Assembly: GCA_028819235.1 (NCBI GenBank)
Contig: JAPPMC010000151.1
Location: 1 to 39,077, forward strand
Origin: Bryobacterales bacterium
Lineage (GTDB): Bacteria; Acidobacteriota; Terriglobia; Bryobacterales; UBA6623
DNA: 39,077 nucleotides
Direction: 5' to 3'
How positions within the stretch are numbered: position 1 is the stretch's first letter; each line of letters opens with the position of its first letter. The notes under the pieces are model-generated. The model was not told where the DNA came from. It saw only the letters and a program-made list of their open reading frames with translations, and ran no database searches. This document shows, one piece after another, positions 16,513 through 25,238 of this stretch. Made by a program: the position numbers and the translations under genes.

Positions 16513-17595
16513 ATGAACCTGCTCGGCATCGAGACCTCCTGCGACGAGACCGCCGCCGCGGTCGTCGCCGATGGCACGAAGCTGCTGTCGAATGTCATCT
16601 CGTCGCAGTACGCGATACATGCGCCCTACGGGGGCGTCGTCCCAGAGCTCGCGTCCCGGGAGCACCTGCGCGCAATCGTGCCGGTCGTGCGGGCAGCGGT
16701 GGCGAAGGCCGGGCTGGAATACCGTGACCTCGACGCAGTGGCGGTGACGCGAGGCCCGGGCCTGATCGGAGCGCTGCTGGTTGGAGTGACATATGCGAAA
16801 GGGCTCGCGGCTGCTCTGGACGTGCCACTGATCGGCGTCAACCACATCGAGGGCCACATCCACTCAGTTGTGCTGGAGCGGCGCGCCGAGGGCCACGACG
16901 TGGAGTTCCCCGCCATCGCGCTCGTCGTCAGTGGAGGGCACAGCCACATGTTTCTGGTCAAGCGACCAGCAGAGGACAGGTATTCCTACAGCCTGCTAGG
17001 ACGCACACGCGACGACGCCGCGGGCGAGGCGTACGACAAGGTCGCCAAGCTGCTGGGATTCGGGTATCCGGGTGGCCCTGTCCTGGACAGGCTGGCCCCC
17101 TACGGAGACCCGTCGAAGGTGCGCCTGCCAGCCGTGCGCATGAAAGGCAACGACCTGGACATGAGCTTCAGCGGCCTGAAGACGGCAGTCCGGCGTTTCG
17201 TCGAGCGCTCCGACCTAGCCTCCGAGATCAAGGCGCGACGGCGGCTAATGGCCAGCGGACGGCCGAGCTTCGATGCCCTGCAGGCGTCCGCGGGCACGCT
17301 GTGCCTGGACCTTATCGCGTCGTTTCAGCACAGGGTAGTCCGGGAACTTTCGCGAAGGGTCGCCCTTGCGGCCCGCGACCGAGAGTTCGCATCGATCATC
17401 GTGGCAGGCGGAGTGGCCGCCAACCGCGGACTTCGCACGGCCTTCCAGTCCAGCGCCGTTCCCTGCCACTTCCCCACGCTAGCCCTGTCCACGGACAATG
17501 CCGCCATGATCGCGGCCGCGGCACACCCTCGCCTGGTCCGCGGGCAGTTCGACGCGTTCGACCTCTCAGCCGACCCTTCCCTGCGCCTTGCCTGA
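16513..17595 (+). CDS. tsaD: tRNA N6-threonylcarbamoyladenosine transferase TsaD
   Basis: TsaD is the catalytic subunit for t6A37 modification of ANN-decoding tRNAs, acting with TsaB, TsaC and TsaE in the cytoplasm. The 360-residue sequence opens with [16 protein letters not shown] and contains the metal-binding NHIEGHIHS, the ASKHA nucleotide-binding segments [21 protein letters not shown] and [19 protein letters not shown], and near the end [12 protein letters not shown] and STDNAAMIA with the conserved Asp. Length is slightly above the usual 335-345 because of the extra residues around [15 protein letters not shown] 16513 is fixed by the family's N-terminal IETSCDET. There is no ribosome site; a stable hairpin ends nine bases upstream. 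It is convergent with tamB (20-base gap). Confidence 0.97.
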   Translation: MNLLGIETSCDETAAAVVADGTKLLSNVISSQYAIHAPYGGVVPELASREHLRAIVPVVRAAVAKAGLEYRDLDAVAVTRGPGLIGALLVGVTYAKGLAAALDVPLIGVNHIEGHIHSVVLERRAEGHDVEFPAIALVVSGGHSHMFLVKRPAEDRYSYSLLGRTRDDAAGEAYDKVAKLLGFGYPGGPVLDRLAPYGDPSKVRLPAVRMKGNDLDMSFSGLKTAVRRFVERSDLASEIKARRRLMASGRPSFDALQASAGTLCLDLIASFQHRVVRELSRRVALAARDREFASIIVAGGVAANRGLRTAFQSSAVPCHFPTLALSTDNAAMIAAAAHPRLVRGQFDAFDLSADPSLRLA

Positions 17596-17615
17596 GGCGA
17601 CGGGCCCGCTCACGC

Positions 17616-20600
17616 CTAGCGCCTGCGCAGCTTGAAGAGAATGTCTGACCCGATGATCCCGTTCTGGTCCCGGGTGACGATGAAGGACCATTTCCGGTCC
17701 GGGTTCCACTCGATGCGGATCGCCTGCTGCTGTGCCGAAGACAGGTCGTAGCTGTAGATCAGGGTAATGTCGTCCGCGATCTGCTGCTCCGTGGACAGGC
17801 GGGCACTCGGGTTTGACTCAAGGCCTCCGATCTGGGGATCCACTTTGAGGCGGCTCACGCCGAAGAAGCGCTGCAGGCGCTTGGATACGGGACGCGAAAT
17901 GGCTTGGCTCAATATCGCGTCGGCCCCGGTCTGGACCAGAGACTGCTGCTCGAGCCTGCGGCGGGAGGAAATGCTGGGGTCGATCGTTGGCTCCTTGCCG
18001 ACCGCGACCAAGTCCACCAGATCGTGGAAGGGCAGCGGGGGATCTGAGCGGTAGCTGAGGTTCAGGTTTCCCAGCGGCCCTGACAGCACGAGTTCAAGGT
18101 CAACGTCCCGGATGCGGGTCTCAAGGTCAAAGTCGAGCACCGGCTCAGCCTGGCCCGGCCCCAAGAAGCGGACTTGGCCGCGGTTGATGCGGTAGTGCGT
18201 GCCAAGCATGCGCACCTCGCCCTCCACGATCTGGACCTCGCCGATGAGAGCGGGGGCGGCAACCGTGCCCATCACGCTCATGTCGATGCTGGCCTCGACA
18301 TCCCGCACGAGCTGGGTCTCGAAGGGCAATTGCTGCACGGCTCCGATGTCCACAGCGACCTGCATGCCCTCCAAGAACGGCCCGCTTGCAACGGCGGCCG
18401 CCGGCGGTCGCATGGCCGCGAAGAGTTCTCCGATGGACAGCCCCTGTTCAGTCGAAAGCCGGGATACAAGGACCTGGCCGTTGAGCAGGCTTCGCGTTCC
18501 GGCCCCGGCGAGCGTCAATCGCCCGTCGACCACGCTGCTGACCGTCGGGGGATAGTTCACCCGGACCGCGTCGACGTGAGCTTGGAGCCGGTACTGCGGC
18601 TCCGAGTCCCGGAGCTGCGCTGTGCCGCTTAAGCGCACGTGGCCGCCGCCGGACTGGCCTACCAGATTGTCGAGGCGCGCCTGCGTCCCCTCCAGGACGA
18701 TCGTGCCGTTCAGGTTGCTCACGCGCAGCGGACTTCCGGGATGCTCGAGCGAAGCCCCGCGCAAGACCACCGTACCTTCTGCTAATGGGTCCCCTACCGT
18801 CCCGCGAACCTGCAAGCTCAGACCCGCCGACCCGGATTGGCGAACTGCTCCGAAGACGCCCTGCATCTCGGCCAGGCTGATGTCGCCCGAAACGTCCAAG
18901 TCCAGGTCGCGTGGTTCGCGCAAGCCTATCGTGCCGTCGACCTGAATGCTAGTGTCCAGGCCGGCAACGCTCATCGCGTCAAGGACGAGCAGACCCTCTC
19001 GCACACCCCAGCGCAGCGGAAACACGTTCGCGACACGGTAGGCTGTCCCGTCCGCTACCGGAATTGAGAGAGCCACACGGTCGACAATTCCTGCGAGGCT
19101 GAAGGATTCCTCCTCGCCGGCGAGGCCCTCGAAATCCGCGCTTCCCGACACGGACCCGCTAGCGCCCGACGCGACCAGGCCGGGAAGCGGGACCGCCCTC
19201 ATCGGGTTGATCTTGGCGTACTCGATGGTCCCCTGATACTCCGCAGAGCCTGCCGTTCCTATTGCTGCAGTTCCGCGGAGGTGGCCGTCAAACAGGTCCG
19301 CATCCAACGAGAGGCGGAGCTCGGGATCAGTTCGTTCGGATCGCAGCGACCCCCGCCAGTCTCCGAGATGCACCTCCCCCGCGCGCAGTCCGGAGACAGC
19401 CCACGAGCCGTGCAGCGCAAGATCACTCAGGAGCGATTCCTCGGATATGCGACCTTCGGCCCGAACGTCGAACTGAGCGGCCCCGCTGATGCCTGGCAGC
19501 AGGATTCCCGCCCAAGTGAAGCCCTCCACTGCCCAGAGCCCGCTCTCCGCGGCAAACTCCACGTCCCTAGTCGCCGGGACATACGACGCTCGCGCCCGGA
19601 CTGTCGAACTGCCGCGCCAGAGCACCGCATCGCGCAAGGCAAGCCCATCGGGAGCGTACTCCACCCGTGCCTCCAAGCGGTCGAACTGCTCGCCGAAGCA
19701 TGTCGGGGCGTCCACCTCGACTGTGCCCTGGACCTGCGGAGCGGACAGCGTGCCCAGCAGTCTGGCACGCATGTCGAGAGTTCCGGCGACGGGCAGCGGG
19801 AGACCGACGGTCCGGGACAGCTTCGCGGCGTCTAGGCCCTCTGCGGCGACCGCGACGTCCGCCGAGCCGTCGTCCAGCAAAGGCAGGTTGCCGGAGAAGG
19901 TCACCCGAGCAGCACCGTCCTCGAGACGGCCTTCGCGAACGTGCAGGCCCTCGCGGCGCAGCGTCCCGTCGACCTGCAGCCGTCCCCACGGCTGCGAGCT
20001 AGCAACGATGTCGTCGACCCAGAATGACCCGTCGAACCGCAAGCCGGCGAAGGTCGGATTCTCCCAGAGCACCGTGCCGCTGTACCCGTAGGTTCCCTCG
20101 GGAGCGTCCTCAGGCAGCGCCGCCCCGCGCTGAGCGACGGCCAGCGCTCGCTCAACCCCCCCCTTCGAATCCGCGGCCAGCTCGAGCCGCAGCGCGCCGC
20201 TGCCGTCAAGCGCGATGTGCCCGTACCCGGCCGCACGCAGGTTCGGAGTGCGGACTGAGAAGTCTTCGATTTCGGCCATCCCCGTGATCGTAGAGTGGGT
20301 CAGCCTTGCCGAGGCGCCGAGCGGGAACTGGGAGGGACCGGCAATGGGGAGCACTTCCAGTGTGACGTCGGTCTGAATGCCGCCGGAATGCGAACCGGAC
20401 GCCTCCCACCGCATGCCGATTAGGCCGTCCCACGGCGTGGCAGCCACGCCGGCGGCGCTTGATGCAGCCGCGAGCGAGATCGCGTCGGTCCGACCCCTGA
20501 TCGCCACAGTCCAGTCGGCAAAGGATCCGGCCACGGAGATGGCGCTGATGAACGATCCGTCGAGGACTCTGCCCCTGAGGTCGCTCACCTCAAGGTTGGT

Positions 20601-21560
20601 GCCGGATCCGGAGTATGTCCCTGCTAGGGACACCTCCGCATCCACATGCGGCAGATGGACCCCTGCTGAACGGATCGAGCCGGAGTGCCACGGCCCGACG
20701 CCACTCGTGCCCTGGCGCACGTCTCCCGCGAACTCCACCTCACCGCCCCATAGCCCGCCATCGAGTCCCGCAGCGGCGGCGAGCAACGGGACGGCAGCCC
20801 GCAGCGTGTAGCGCAATGCGACGGTCTCGAGATTGGTGCCGAGTAGGGAACCCTCCAAGGATGCTTCCAACCCCCGACCGCTGAGAGTCGCCTGCGTGAC
20901 CTCAACCCCTGCCGCTCCGACTACCAGGGACGCGTTGGCGGCGGCACCCGAGAAGAGGACGCCAAAGGGGGCGGAACACTCCAATTCCGCGACAGACGCC
21001 TCAATGTGGTGGGAGCGGGCGACCGGGTCGAACTCAGAGCGCACCGAGAGCCCGCTGCCTCGTGCCGCCAACGGAATACGCTGGCCATTCCAATCGAAGC
21101 GACCGTTGTGAAGTTCAAACTGGCGGACCTCGAGTTCGGAAATCGAGCGTAGGTCGCCCAGCTCGTCGACTGCTCGCGCGGCGAGGACCCCGTCCACCAT
21201 GGACACCACGGGGTCGTGGAGGACCAAGAATTCGACGATCGGCCGCCCTCCGAGCAGCGTGCGCCAGCCGAGCCGGCCCTCGGCCCGTGGAATCTCGAGA
21301 AACTCTTCCCCGGCGGAGCCGCGGACGTCTAGGCCGACCATCTCGAACGAGAGACGCGCGTCGCCTTGGCGCAGCTGCTCGATCGTGACGTCTGCCCCAA
21401 ACGTCCGGCTGACCTGCGAGACAATGCGCTCCCGCATCCATTCCAGCGGCCAAGCGCTTCGCAGCAGCGCTTCGAGGGAGCCCCACAACAGGCCACCCGC
21501 GGCCACGGTCGCCAATGCGGCTCGGCCCGCTGGGCCCCCAAGCAACGTGGAAACCTTCAC
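17616..21560 (-). CDS. tamB: translocation and assembly module protein TamB (DUF490)
   Basis: TamB family proteins are inner-membrane-anchored, periplasm-spanning beta-taco proteins (AsmA-like) that bridge to an Omp85 partner and move phospholipids or help insert outer-membrane proteins. The 1314-residue protein has an N-terminal membrane anchor at about residues 12-35 (AALATVAAGGLLWGSLEALL), then a long stretch of beta-rich repeats. The DUF490 C-terminus is clear: GEVQIVEGEVRMLGTHYRINRG, PVLDFDLETRIRD, PPLPFHDLVDLVAVGKEP, and the last strand block DITLIYSYDLSSAQQQAIRIEW. The start is GTG 21560, which overlaps the stop of the SurA-like gene by four bases. It is the last gene of a three-gene operon with a seven-POTRA Omp85 protein, consistent with a TAM-type pair. 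Confidence 0.93.
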   Translation of the reverse strand: MKVSTLLGGPAGRAALATVAAGGLLWGSLEALLRSAWPLEWMRERIVSQVSRTFGADVTIEQLRQGDARLSFEMVGLDVRGSAGEEFLEIPRAEGRLGWRTLLGGRPIVEFLVLHDPVVSMVDGVLAARAVDELGDLRSISELEVRQFELHNGRFDWNGQRIPLAARGSGLSVRSEFDPVARSHHIEASVAELECSAPFGVLFSGAAANASLVVGAAGVEVTQATLSGRGLEASLEGSLLGTNLETVALRYTLRAAVPLLAAAAGLDGGLWGGEVEFAGDVRQGTSGVGPWHSGSIRSAGVHLPHVDAEVSLAGTYSGSGTNLEVSDLRGRVLDGSFISAISVAGSFADWTVAIRGRTDAISLAAASSAAGVAATPWDGLIGMRWEASGSHSGGIQTDVTLEVLPIAGPSQFPLGASARLTHSTITGMAEIEDFSVRTPNLRAAGYGHIALDGSGALRLELAADSKGGVERALAVAQRGAALPEDAPEGTYGYSGTVLWENPTFAGLRFDGSFWVDDIVASSQPWGRLQVDGTLRREGLHVREGRLEDGAARVTFSGNLPLLDDGSADVAVAAEGLDAAKLSRTVGLPLPVAGTLDMRARLLGTLSAPQVQGTVEVDAPTCFGEQFDRLEARVEYAPDGLALRDAVLWRGSSTVRARASYVPATRDVEFAAESGLWAVEGFTWAGILLPGISGAAQFDVRAEGRISEESLLSDLALHGSWAVSGLRAGEVHLGDWRGSLRSERTDPELRLSLDADLFDGHLRGTAAIGTAGSAEYQGTIEYAKINPMRAVPLPGLVASGASGSVSGSADFEGLAGEEESFSLAGIVDRVALSIPVADGTAYRVANVFPLRWGVREGLLVLDAMSVAGLDTSIQVDGTIGLREPRDLDLDVSGDISLAEMQGVFGAVRQSGSAGLSLQVRGTVGDPLAEGTVVLRGASLEHPGSPLRVSNLNGTIVLEGTQARLDNLVGQSGGGHVRLSGTAQLRDSEPQYRLQAHVDAVRVNYPPTVSSVVDGRLTLAGAGTRSLLNGQVLVSRLSTEQGLSIGELFAAMRPPAAAVASGPFLEGMQVAVDIGAVQQLPFETQLVRDVEASIDMSVMGTVAAPALIGEVQIVEGEVRMLGTHYRINRGQVRFLGPGQAEPVLDFDLETRIRDVDLELVLSGPLGNLNLSYRSDPPLPFHDLVDLVAVGKEPTIDPSISSRRRLEQQSLVQTGADAILSQAISRPVSKRLQRFFGVSRLKVDPQIGGLESNPSARLSTEQQIADDITLIYSYDLSSAQQQAIRIEWNPDRKWSFIVTRDQNGIIGSDILFKLRRR

Positions 21561-22225
21561 GTGCCGCTCCCGCTGGGCAGGCCCAGCACGACGATGCGGT
21601 GCAGCAGGCGCAGTTCCTGGAGCCGCACTTCGAGGAGTTCGTTTGCCTGTTCCTCGGCGAGTTCGTCCTCGAGACTGGCGGAGACAGACTCGAGTGCTTC
21701 CGGGGCCAAGCCCCGCTCGGACCGCGCCGGCACGTACTCGTCCCAGTAGCGCCGCTCGATCTCGTCCTGGTCGATCCGCAGGCCGGTCTTGAACCGGAAC
21801 GCCACATAGCGCTCGAAACTCGCGCGCTGGCGGAGGTACTCGCGCACAGTGCCGTCCGTCAGGCCGTAGTGGCCGAGCGCCGCAGCGAAACTCCGGCCGC
21901 CTAGGAAAGTATCTTCACGCAGTTGGCGCAGAGCGGCCTCCACGTCGCTGACTTCCGCCGCCAAGAACGGAGTCAGGGCCAAGTCCAGCTGGACCAGGCG
22001 GCGGTCAACCAGCATGCGCAGCACGTCTCGACCGAGGTCTGAAGCCAGCTCTGGCTCCTCCCGGTTGAGCATGGCCTGCAAGCGGATCTCCTCTCCCACC
22101 TCAGAAAGGGTGATCGCCTCCGAACCGACGATCGCCACCACCCCGTCGATCAGTTCGGCCCGCAGGGGTCCGGCAATCAAGACGGCGATCGCGAGCAGCG
22201 CCGGACCGGCAGAGATTCGTCGCAT
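21557..22225 (-). CDS. SurA N-terminal-like periplasmic chaperone without PPIase domain
   Basis: The 222-residue protein has a Sec signal peptide (residues 1-23, cleavage likely after PLRA) followed at once by ELIDGVVAIVGSEAITLSEV, the characteristic opening of SurA/PpiD N-domains. A helical region with TVREYLRQRASFERYVAFRF and a helical tail continue the SurA_N-type chaperone fold, but no parvulin PPIase domain follows, whereas E. coli SurA (about 430 residues) has two. It probably binds unfolded outer-membrane proteins in the periplasm. ATG 22225 was chosen for the signal peptide; the frame is open further upstream inside the Omp85 gene. It is 13 bases downstream of the Omp85 gene and overlaps tamB by four bases. 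Confidence 0.82.
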   Translation of the reverse strand: MRRISAGPALLAIAVLIAGPLRAELIDGVVAIVGSEAITLSEVGEEIRLQAMLNREEPELASDLGRDVLRMLVDRRLVQLDLALTPFLAAEVSDVEAALRQLREDTFLGGRSFAAALGHYGLTDGTVREYLRQRASFERYVAFRFKTGLRIDQDEIERRYWDEYVPARSERGLAPEALESVSASLEDELAEEQANELLEVRLQELRLLHRIVVLGLPSGSGT

Positions 22226-22238
22226 CAGTCCGGGATCC

Positions 22239-25199
22239 TCAAAACGTCTGGCCAAGCGAAAAATGAAACTGGAAGGCACTCGCGCGCTGTTCGCGGAACG
22301 TACCGGCCCCGCGCAGCAGCTGCCGGCGTGTCCCGTCGAACCCAACGAAGCGCGGCGGATTTGCGGTGTACGCCAAGTCCAAGCGAATCGGGCCGATCGG
22401 AGTTTGGTACCGCACGCCGAAGCCGAGCGCATGGACCATGTAGTCGAAGTCGAAGTCCCGGCCGCCCTCAGCAGACCGCTGGAGAACCTGCTTCGACCGC
22501 AGGCTGATCCGCCCGGGACGCGAGTACACGTTGCCCGCGTCGTGGAACACGACACCCGAAATGCCCACGCCCACGAGCGGAAAGCGCAGTTCGACGCTGT
22601 TGAGCAGCTGTGCGCCCCCGCCCAACGGGAATCCAGTGGCAGCGTCACGAGGCCCGGCCTGGTTGTACGCGAAGCCTCGGTGAGAGTTTGCTCCTCCGCC
22701 GAAGTACCGCTCCGACAAGGGAACGCGCGGGTCCGGCCGCCGGAAGAAGCCCACATCCTCCGTCCCTCCGGTGGCGAAGCGTCCCCACGGCACGGCCACG
22801 CCGAGCTGCAGCATGCGCGCGAAGACCACCCTTGGGCGGACCTGGTGGTACGTGCTGTTCTGGGCGATGACCCTCGCAAAGCTGGGCTGGGACCCGAGCA
22901 GCATCGAGGCCAAGGCGACGTTGACGGTGTTGTACATGCCCGCCGACGTGTCGGTCGGGTTGTCTCGGCGGTCCGCGATGTACGTGGACGAGACGGACCC
23001 GACGCGGACTGGCTGCGAGACCAGCGGCACCAAGAGAGGCTCGATGTTCAATGTCTCGTCATCAATGGACGTGCGACGGTAGGCATATCGGTACAGCACA
23101 GTGGTGGTCCTGCTGAGGTTCTGCGAGAGTTGCACGGCACCCTCGAACCTCCGTCCGGCGAATGTGTTGACATTCCGGAACGTGTCGTAGAGGCCCGTGA
23201 TCTGAAGCTCCCAACGGTCCGAATCGAACCAGCGCGGCGCTTGATAAGTAAACAGGCCACGTTGCTGCAGCAGCGAGAGCCGCGTGTTGAAGCTCAGCGT
23301 GTGGGCCTTGCCGAGCACGTTCAGCCGCGTGACCTCGACAGTCATGCGCGGGCTGAAGCCGGCCTCGCCTGCAGGATTCGTCAGTTCGGCGGTGTTCCGG
23401 GCGATCTGGCCGATCTCGGCTCCCCCGCCAAACCCGAAAGCCCACCGACGCGCCTCCTCGACTTGGATCAGGACATTCTTGTGGGCCTCGCTGCCATCCG
23501 GATTCTGGAGCGCCACGTCCACTTTTGAGAACGTTCCGAGGTCGTATAGATTGCGCTGGGTCGCGAGCATTGCCGCCTGAGACAGCGGCTCACCTGTGCG
23601 CAGTTCAACAGTGCGCGCGAGCACGTCGGGGCGTGTGCCCAATGCACCCGAGAGGATGACGCGCCCTGTGCGCAGCGGCGGCCCGTGGCTGGTTCCATAG
23701 TGCACGACGACCTGACCCGGAGATTCGGACGGCTCAGCCCTCCAGTCGAACCGCACGGCCTGATAGCCCGCGTCGGAGAATTCGCGCAGGATGCGCTGCC
23801 TGTCGGAGGCGATGCTGGCCTCGCTGAAGGGCTGCCCCTCGGCAGACGCGAACTGGAACGCTTCTTCGTCGCCGGGAAACCCTGCCATGCCCGACGTCTC
23901 CAAGTTCGAGACGAGGGTGGGGGATCCTTCTGCAATCTCGATGCGGATCGTGAAATCTCCGGAACCGTCTCGCGGAACGAGGCTTGCCGAAACGCTGAAG
24001 TCGCGGAACCCATTCGAAGAGTACAGCTGGCGGATCGCGGCTAGGTCAGCCTCCAGCAGCGAAGCGGTGTACCGACTAGCGCCGCCCCCAGTGCCTCCTC
24101 CTAGGATCTGCATCCGTTCTCGAATCGTGCCAGCGTCGAAGTAAGCGTTGCCGACGATCTCCACGGCCCGTAGCTTCCGGCGGACGCCGCGCTCAATGCG
24201 ATAGGTGACCGTCGCGTCCTGGCCAGCTGTCCGGTCCACTTGATAGCTCAGTTCAGCCTCCGCAAAGCCCTGCGCCTGGAAGTAATCCAGCAGGCTGGAA
24301 CGGCCGGCCTCGAGAAGGTCCTGGTCCAAGGAGCCCCGGAAGACGGGCGAGAGGAGCCGGCGCAGCCGCTTCTGGCTGATCCGGGCACCCTCAAGCCGAA
24401 CCTCCGTCTTCGGCCCGGGATTGATGTGCGCCACCAAAGAGATCTCATTCACCGACGGGCGGTATTCAGCCGCCAGGACGCGAATCGAGGAGCGGGAGTG
24501 ACCGAGGCGTTCAAAGTGCTGCCGGAGGCGTGCGATGCCGCTCTGGACGCGGTCCCTGCGAAAGTCCGAGCCCCGCTTCCAGCGCGCGATTGTGCGGATT
24601 TCGGCCTCGCCCAGCGCGGGGCTCTCGCCGGAAACCAGCAATGCGCCGATCTGGGCCCTTCGACCGGCCCGCACTTCGAGGGTGATATGCACCAGCTGGT
24701 TTTCGATTTCCCGATCCAAGGAAACGCTGACGGAAGGCTCGCGATGGCCGTACTCCGCCAGAACGGAGCGAACGGCACTCTCGGCTTCCCCGATCCGCTC
24801 TTGAGAAAAGGGCTCACCAAGCCTCAGCTTGGTCGCGTTGACGAGCTGACCCGCCGACGGCGGCCGGGCTACGCCGGTCACGCGGACGTTGCCCACAAAC
24901 CAAGCCGGGCTGGTGAGAAACGTCAAGCGCACGCCATCGCTCCCCGGGCTGGCGTCGACCTGTATGTCGCTGTAGCGACCGGTGCGAAACAGCGCCTGGA
25001 TGGACCGACGCAGCTGTCCCGAAGCCAGCGGCTCTCCCTGCTGGACCTCGAGCAGCGCCTCATGCTCAAGCTGCGCTTCCGGCGAAAGCGGAGGCTCGAA
25101 GACAATCTCCGAAACCGAAGTCCCGAAGTACGTCGCAGAGGCGCAGGGCACGGCCGCCAAGCCATACAGCGCCAGCACGGTCAGCCACCTGCAGTGCAA
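22239..25199 (-). CDS. Omp85 family outer-membrane assembly protein (BamA/TamA-like) with seven POTRA domains
   Basis: The protein has an N-terminal signal peptide, about 590 residues of POTRA repeats, and a C-terminal 16-strand-type barrel. Seven POTRA units can be counted, their first strands being SVSEIVFEP, WFVGNVRVTGV, QIGALLVSGE, KTEVRLEGAR, KLRAVEIVGNAYF, TLVSNLETSGM and RTGRVILSGA. The barrel contains the lid-lock motif GGGANSHRGF (RGF), IGPIRLDLAY and a terminal Phe in FHFSLGQTF, the outer-membrane beta signal. E. coli BamA has five POTRA and TamA three. The start is uncertain: TTG 25199 gives the signal MHCRWLTVLALYGLAAVPCASA; TTG 25256 would overlap the divergent E1-like gene; GTG 25178 has AGGTGG in front but no charged N-terminus. 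Pairing with TamB suggests a TAM-type role, though a BamA role is not excluded. Confidence 0.9.
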   Translation of the reverse strand: MHCRWLTVLALYGLAAVPCASATYFGTSVSEIVFEPPLSPEAQLEHEALLEVQQGEPLASGQLRRSIQALFRTGRYSDIQVDASPGSDGVRLTFLTSPAWFVGNVRVTGVARPPSAGQLVNATKLRLGEPFSQERIGEAESAVRSVLAEYGHREPSVSVSLDREIENQLVHITLEVRAGRRAQIGALLVSGESPALGEAEIRTIARWKRGSDFRRDRVQSGIARLRQHFERLGHSRSSIRVLAAEYRPSVNEISLVAHINPGPKTEVRLEGARISQKRLRRLLSPVFRGSLDQDLLEAGRSSLLDYFQAQGFAEAELSYQVDRTAGQDATVTYRIERGVRRKLRAVEIVGNAYFDAGTIRERMQILGGGTGGGASRYTASLLEADLAAIRQLYSSNGFRDFSVSASLVPRDGSGDFTIRIEIAEGSPTLVSNLETSGMAGFPGDEEAFQFASAEGQPFSEASIASDRQRILREFSDAGYQAVRFDWRAEPSESPGQVVVHYGTSHGPPLRTGRVILSGALGTRPDVLARTVELRTGEPLSQAAMLATQRNLYDLGTFSKVDVALQNPDGSEAHKNVLIQVEEARRWAFGFGGGAEIGQIARNTAELTNPAGEAGFSPRMTVEVTRLNVLGKAHTLSFNTRLSLLQQRGLFTYQAPRWFDSDRWELQITGLYDTFRNVNTFAGRRFEGAVQLSQNLSRTTTVLYRYAYRRTSIDDETLNIEPLLVPLVSQPVRVGSVSSTYIADRRDNPTDTSAGMYNTVNVALASMLLGSQPSFARVIAQNSTYHQVRPRVVFARMLQLGVAVPWGRFATGGTEDVGFFRRPDPRVPLSERYFGGGANSHRGFAYNQAGPRDAATGFPLGGGAQLLNSVELRFPLVGVGISGVVFHDAGNVYSRPGRISLRSKQVLQRSAEGGRDFDFDYMVHALGFGVRYQTPIGPIRLDLAYTANPPRFVGFDGTRRQLLRGAGTFREQRASAFQFHFSLGQTF

Positions 25200-25209
25200 T
25201 GCTAAGAGA

Positions 25210-25238
25210 ATTATAGGGATGCTGAGGACAACTGCACA
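25210..25238 (-). promoter_or_regulatory. candidate sigma70-type promoter of the Omp85-SurA-like-tamB operon
   Basis: A perfect TATAAT lies at 25210-25215 on the minus strand, with TGTGCA (3 of 6 matches to TTGACA) 17 bases upstream at 25233-25238. Transcription would begin near 25203, just before the TTG 25199 start or 25 bases before GTG 25178. If used, it rules out the more upstream TTG 25256. It overlaps the start of the divergent E1-like gene. Confidence 0.35.

Noticed and set aside
22226..22879. N-terminal extension of the SurA-like frame to 440 codons
   Set aside because: Lies inside the Omp85 barrel coding sequence; the signal peptide at ATG 22225 marks the real start.
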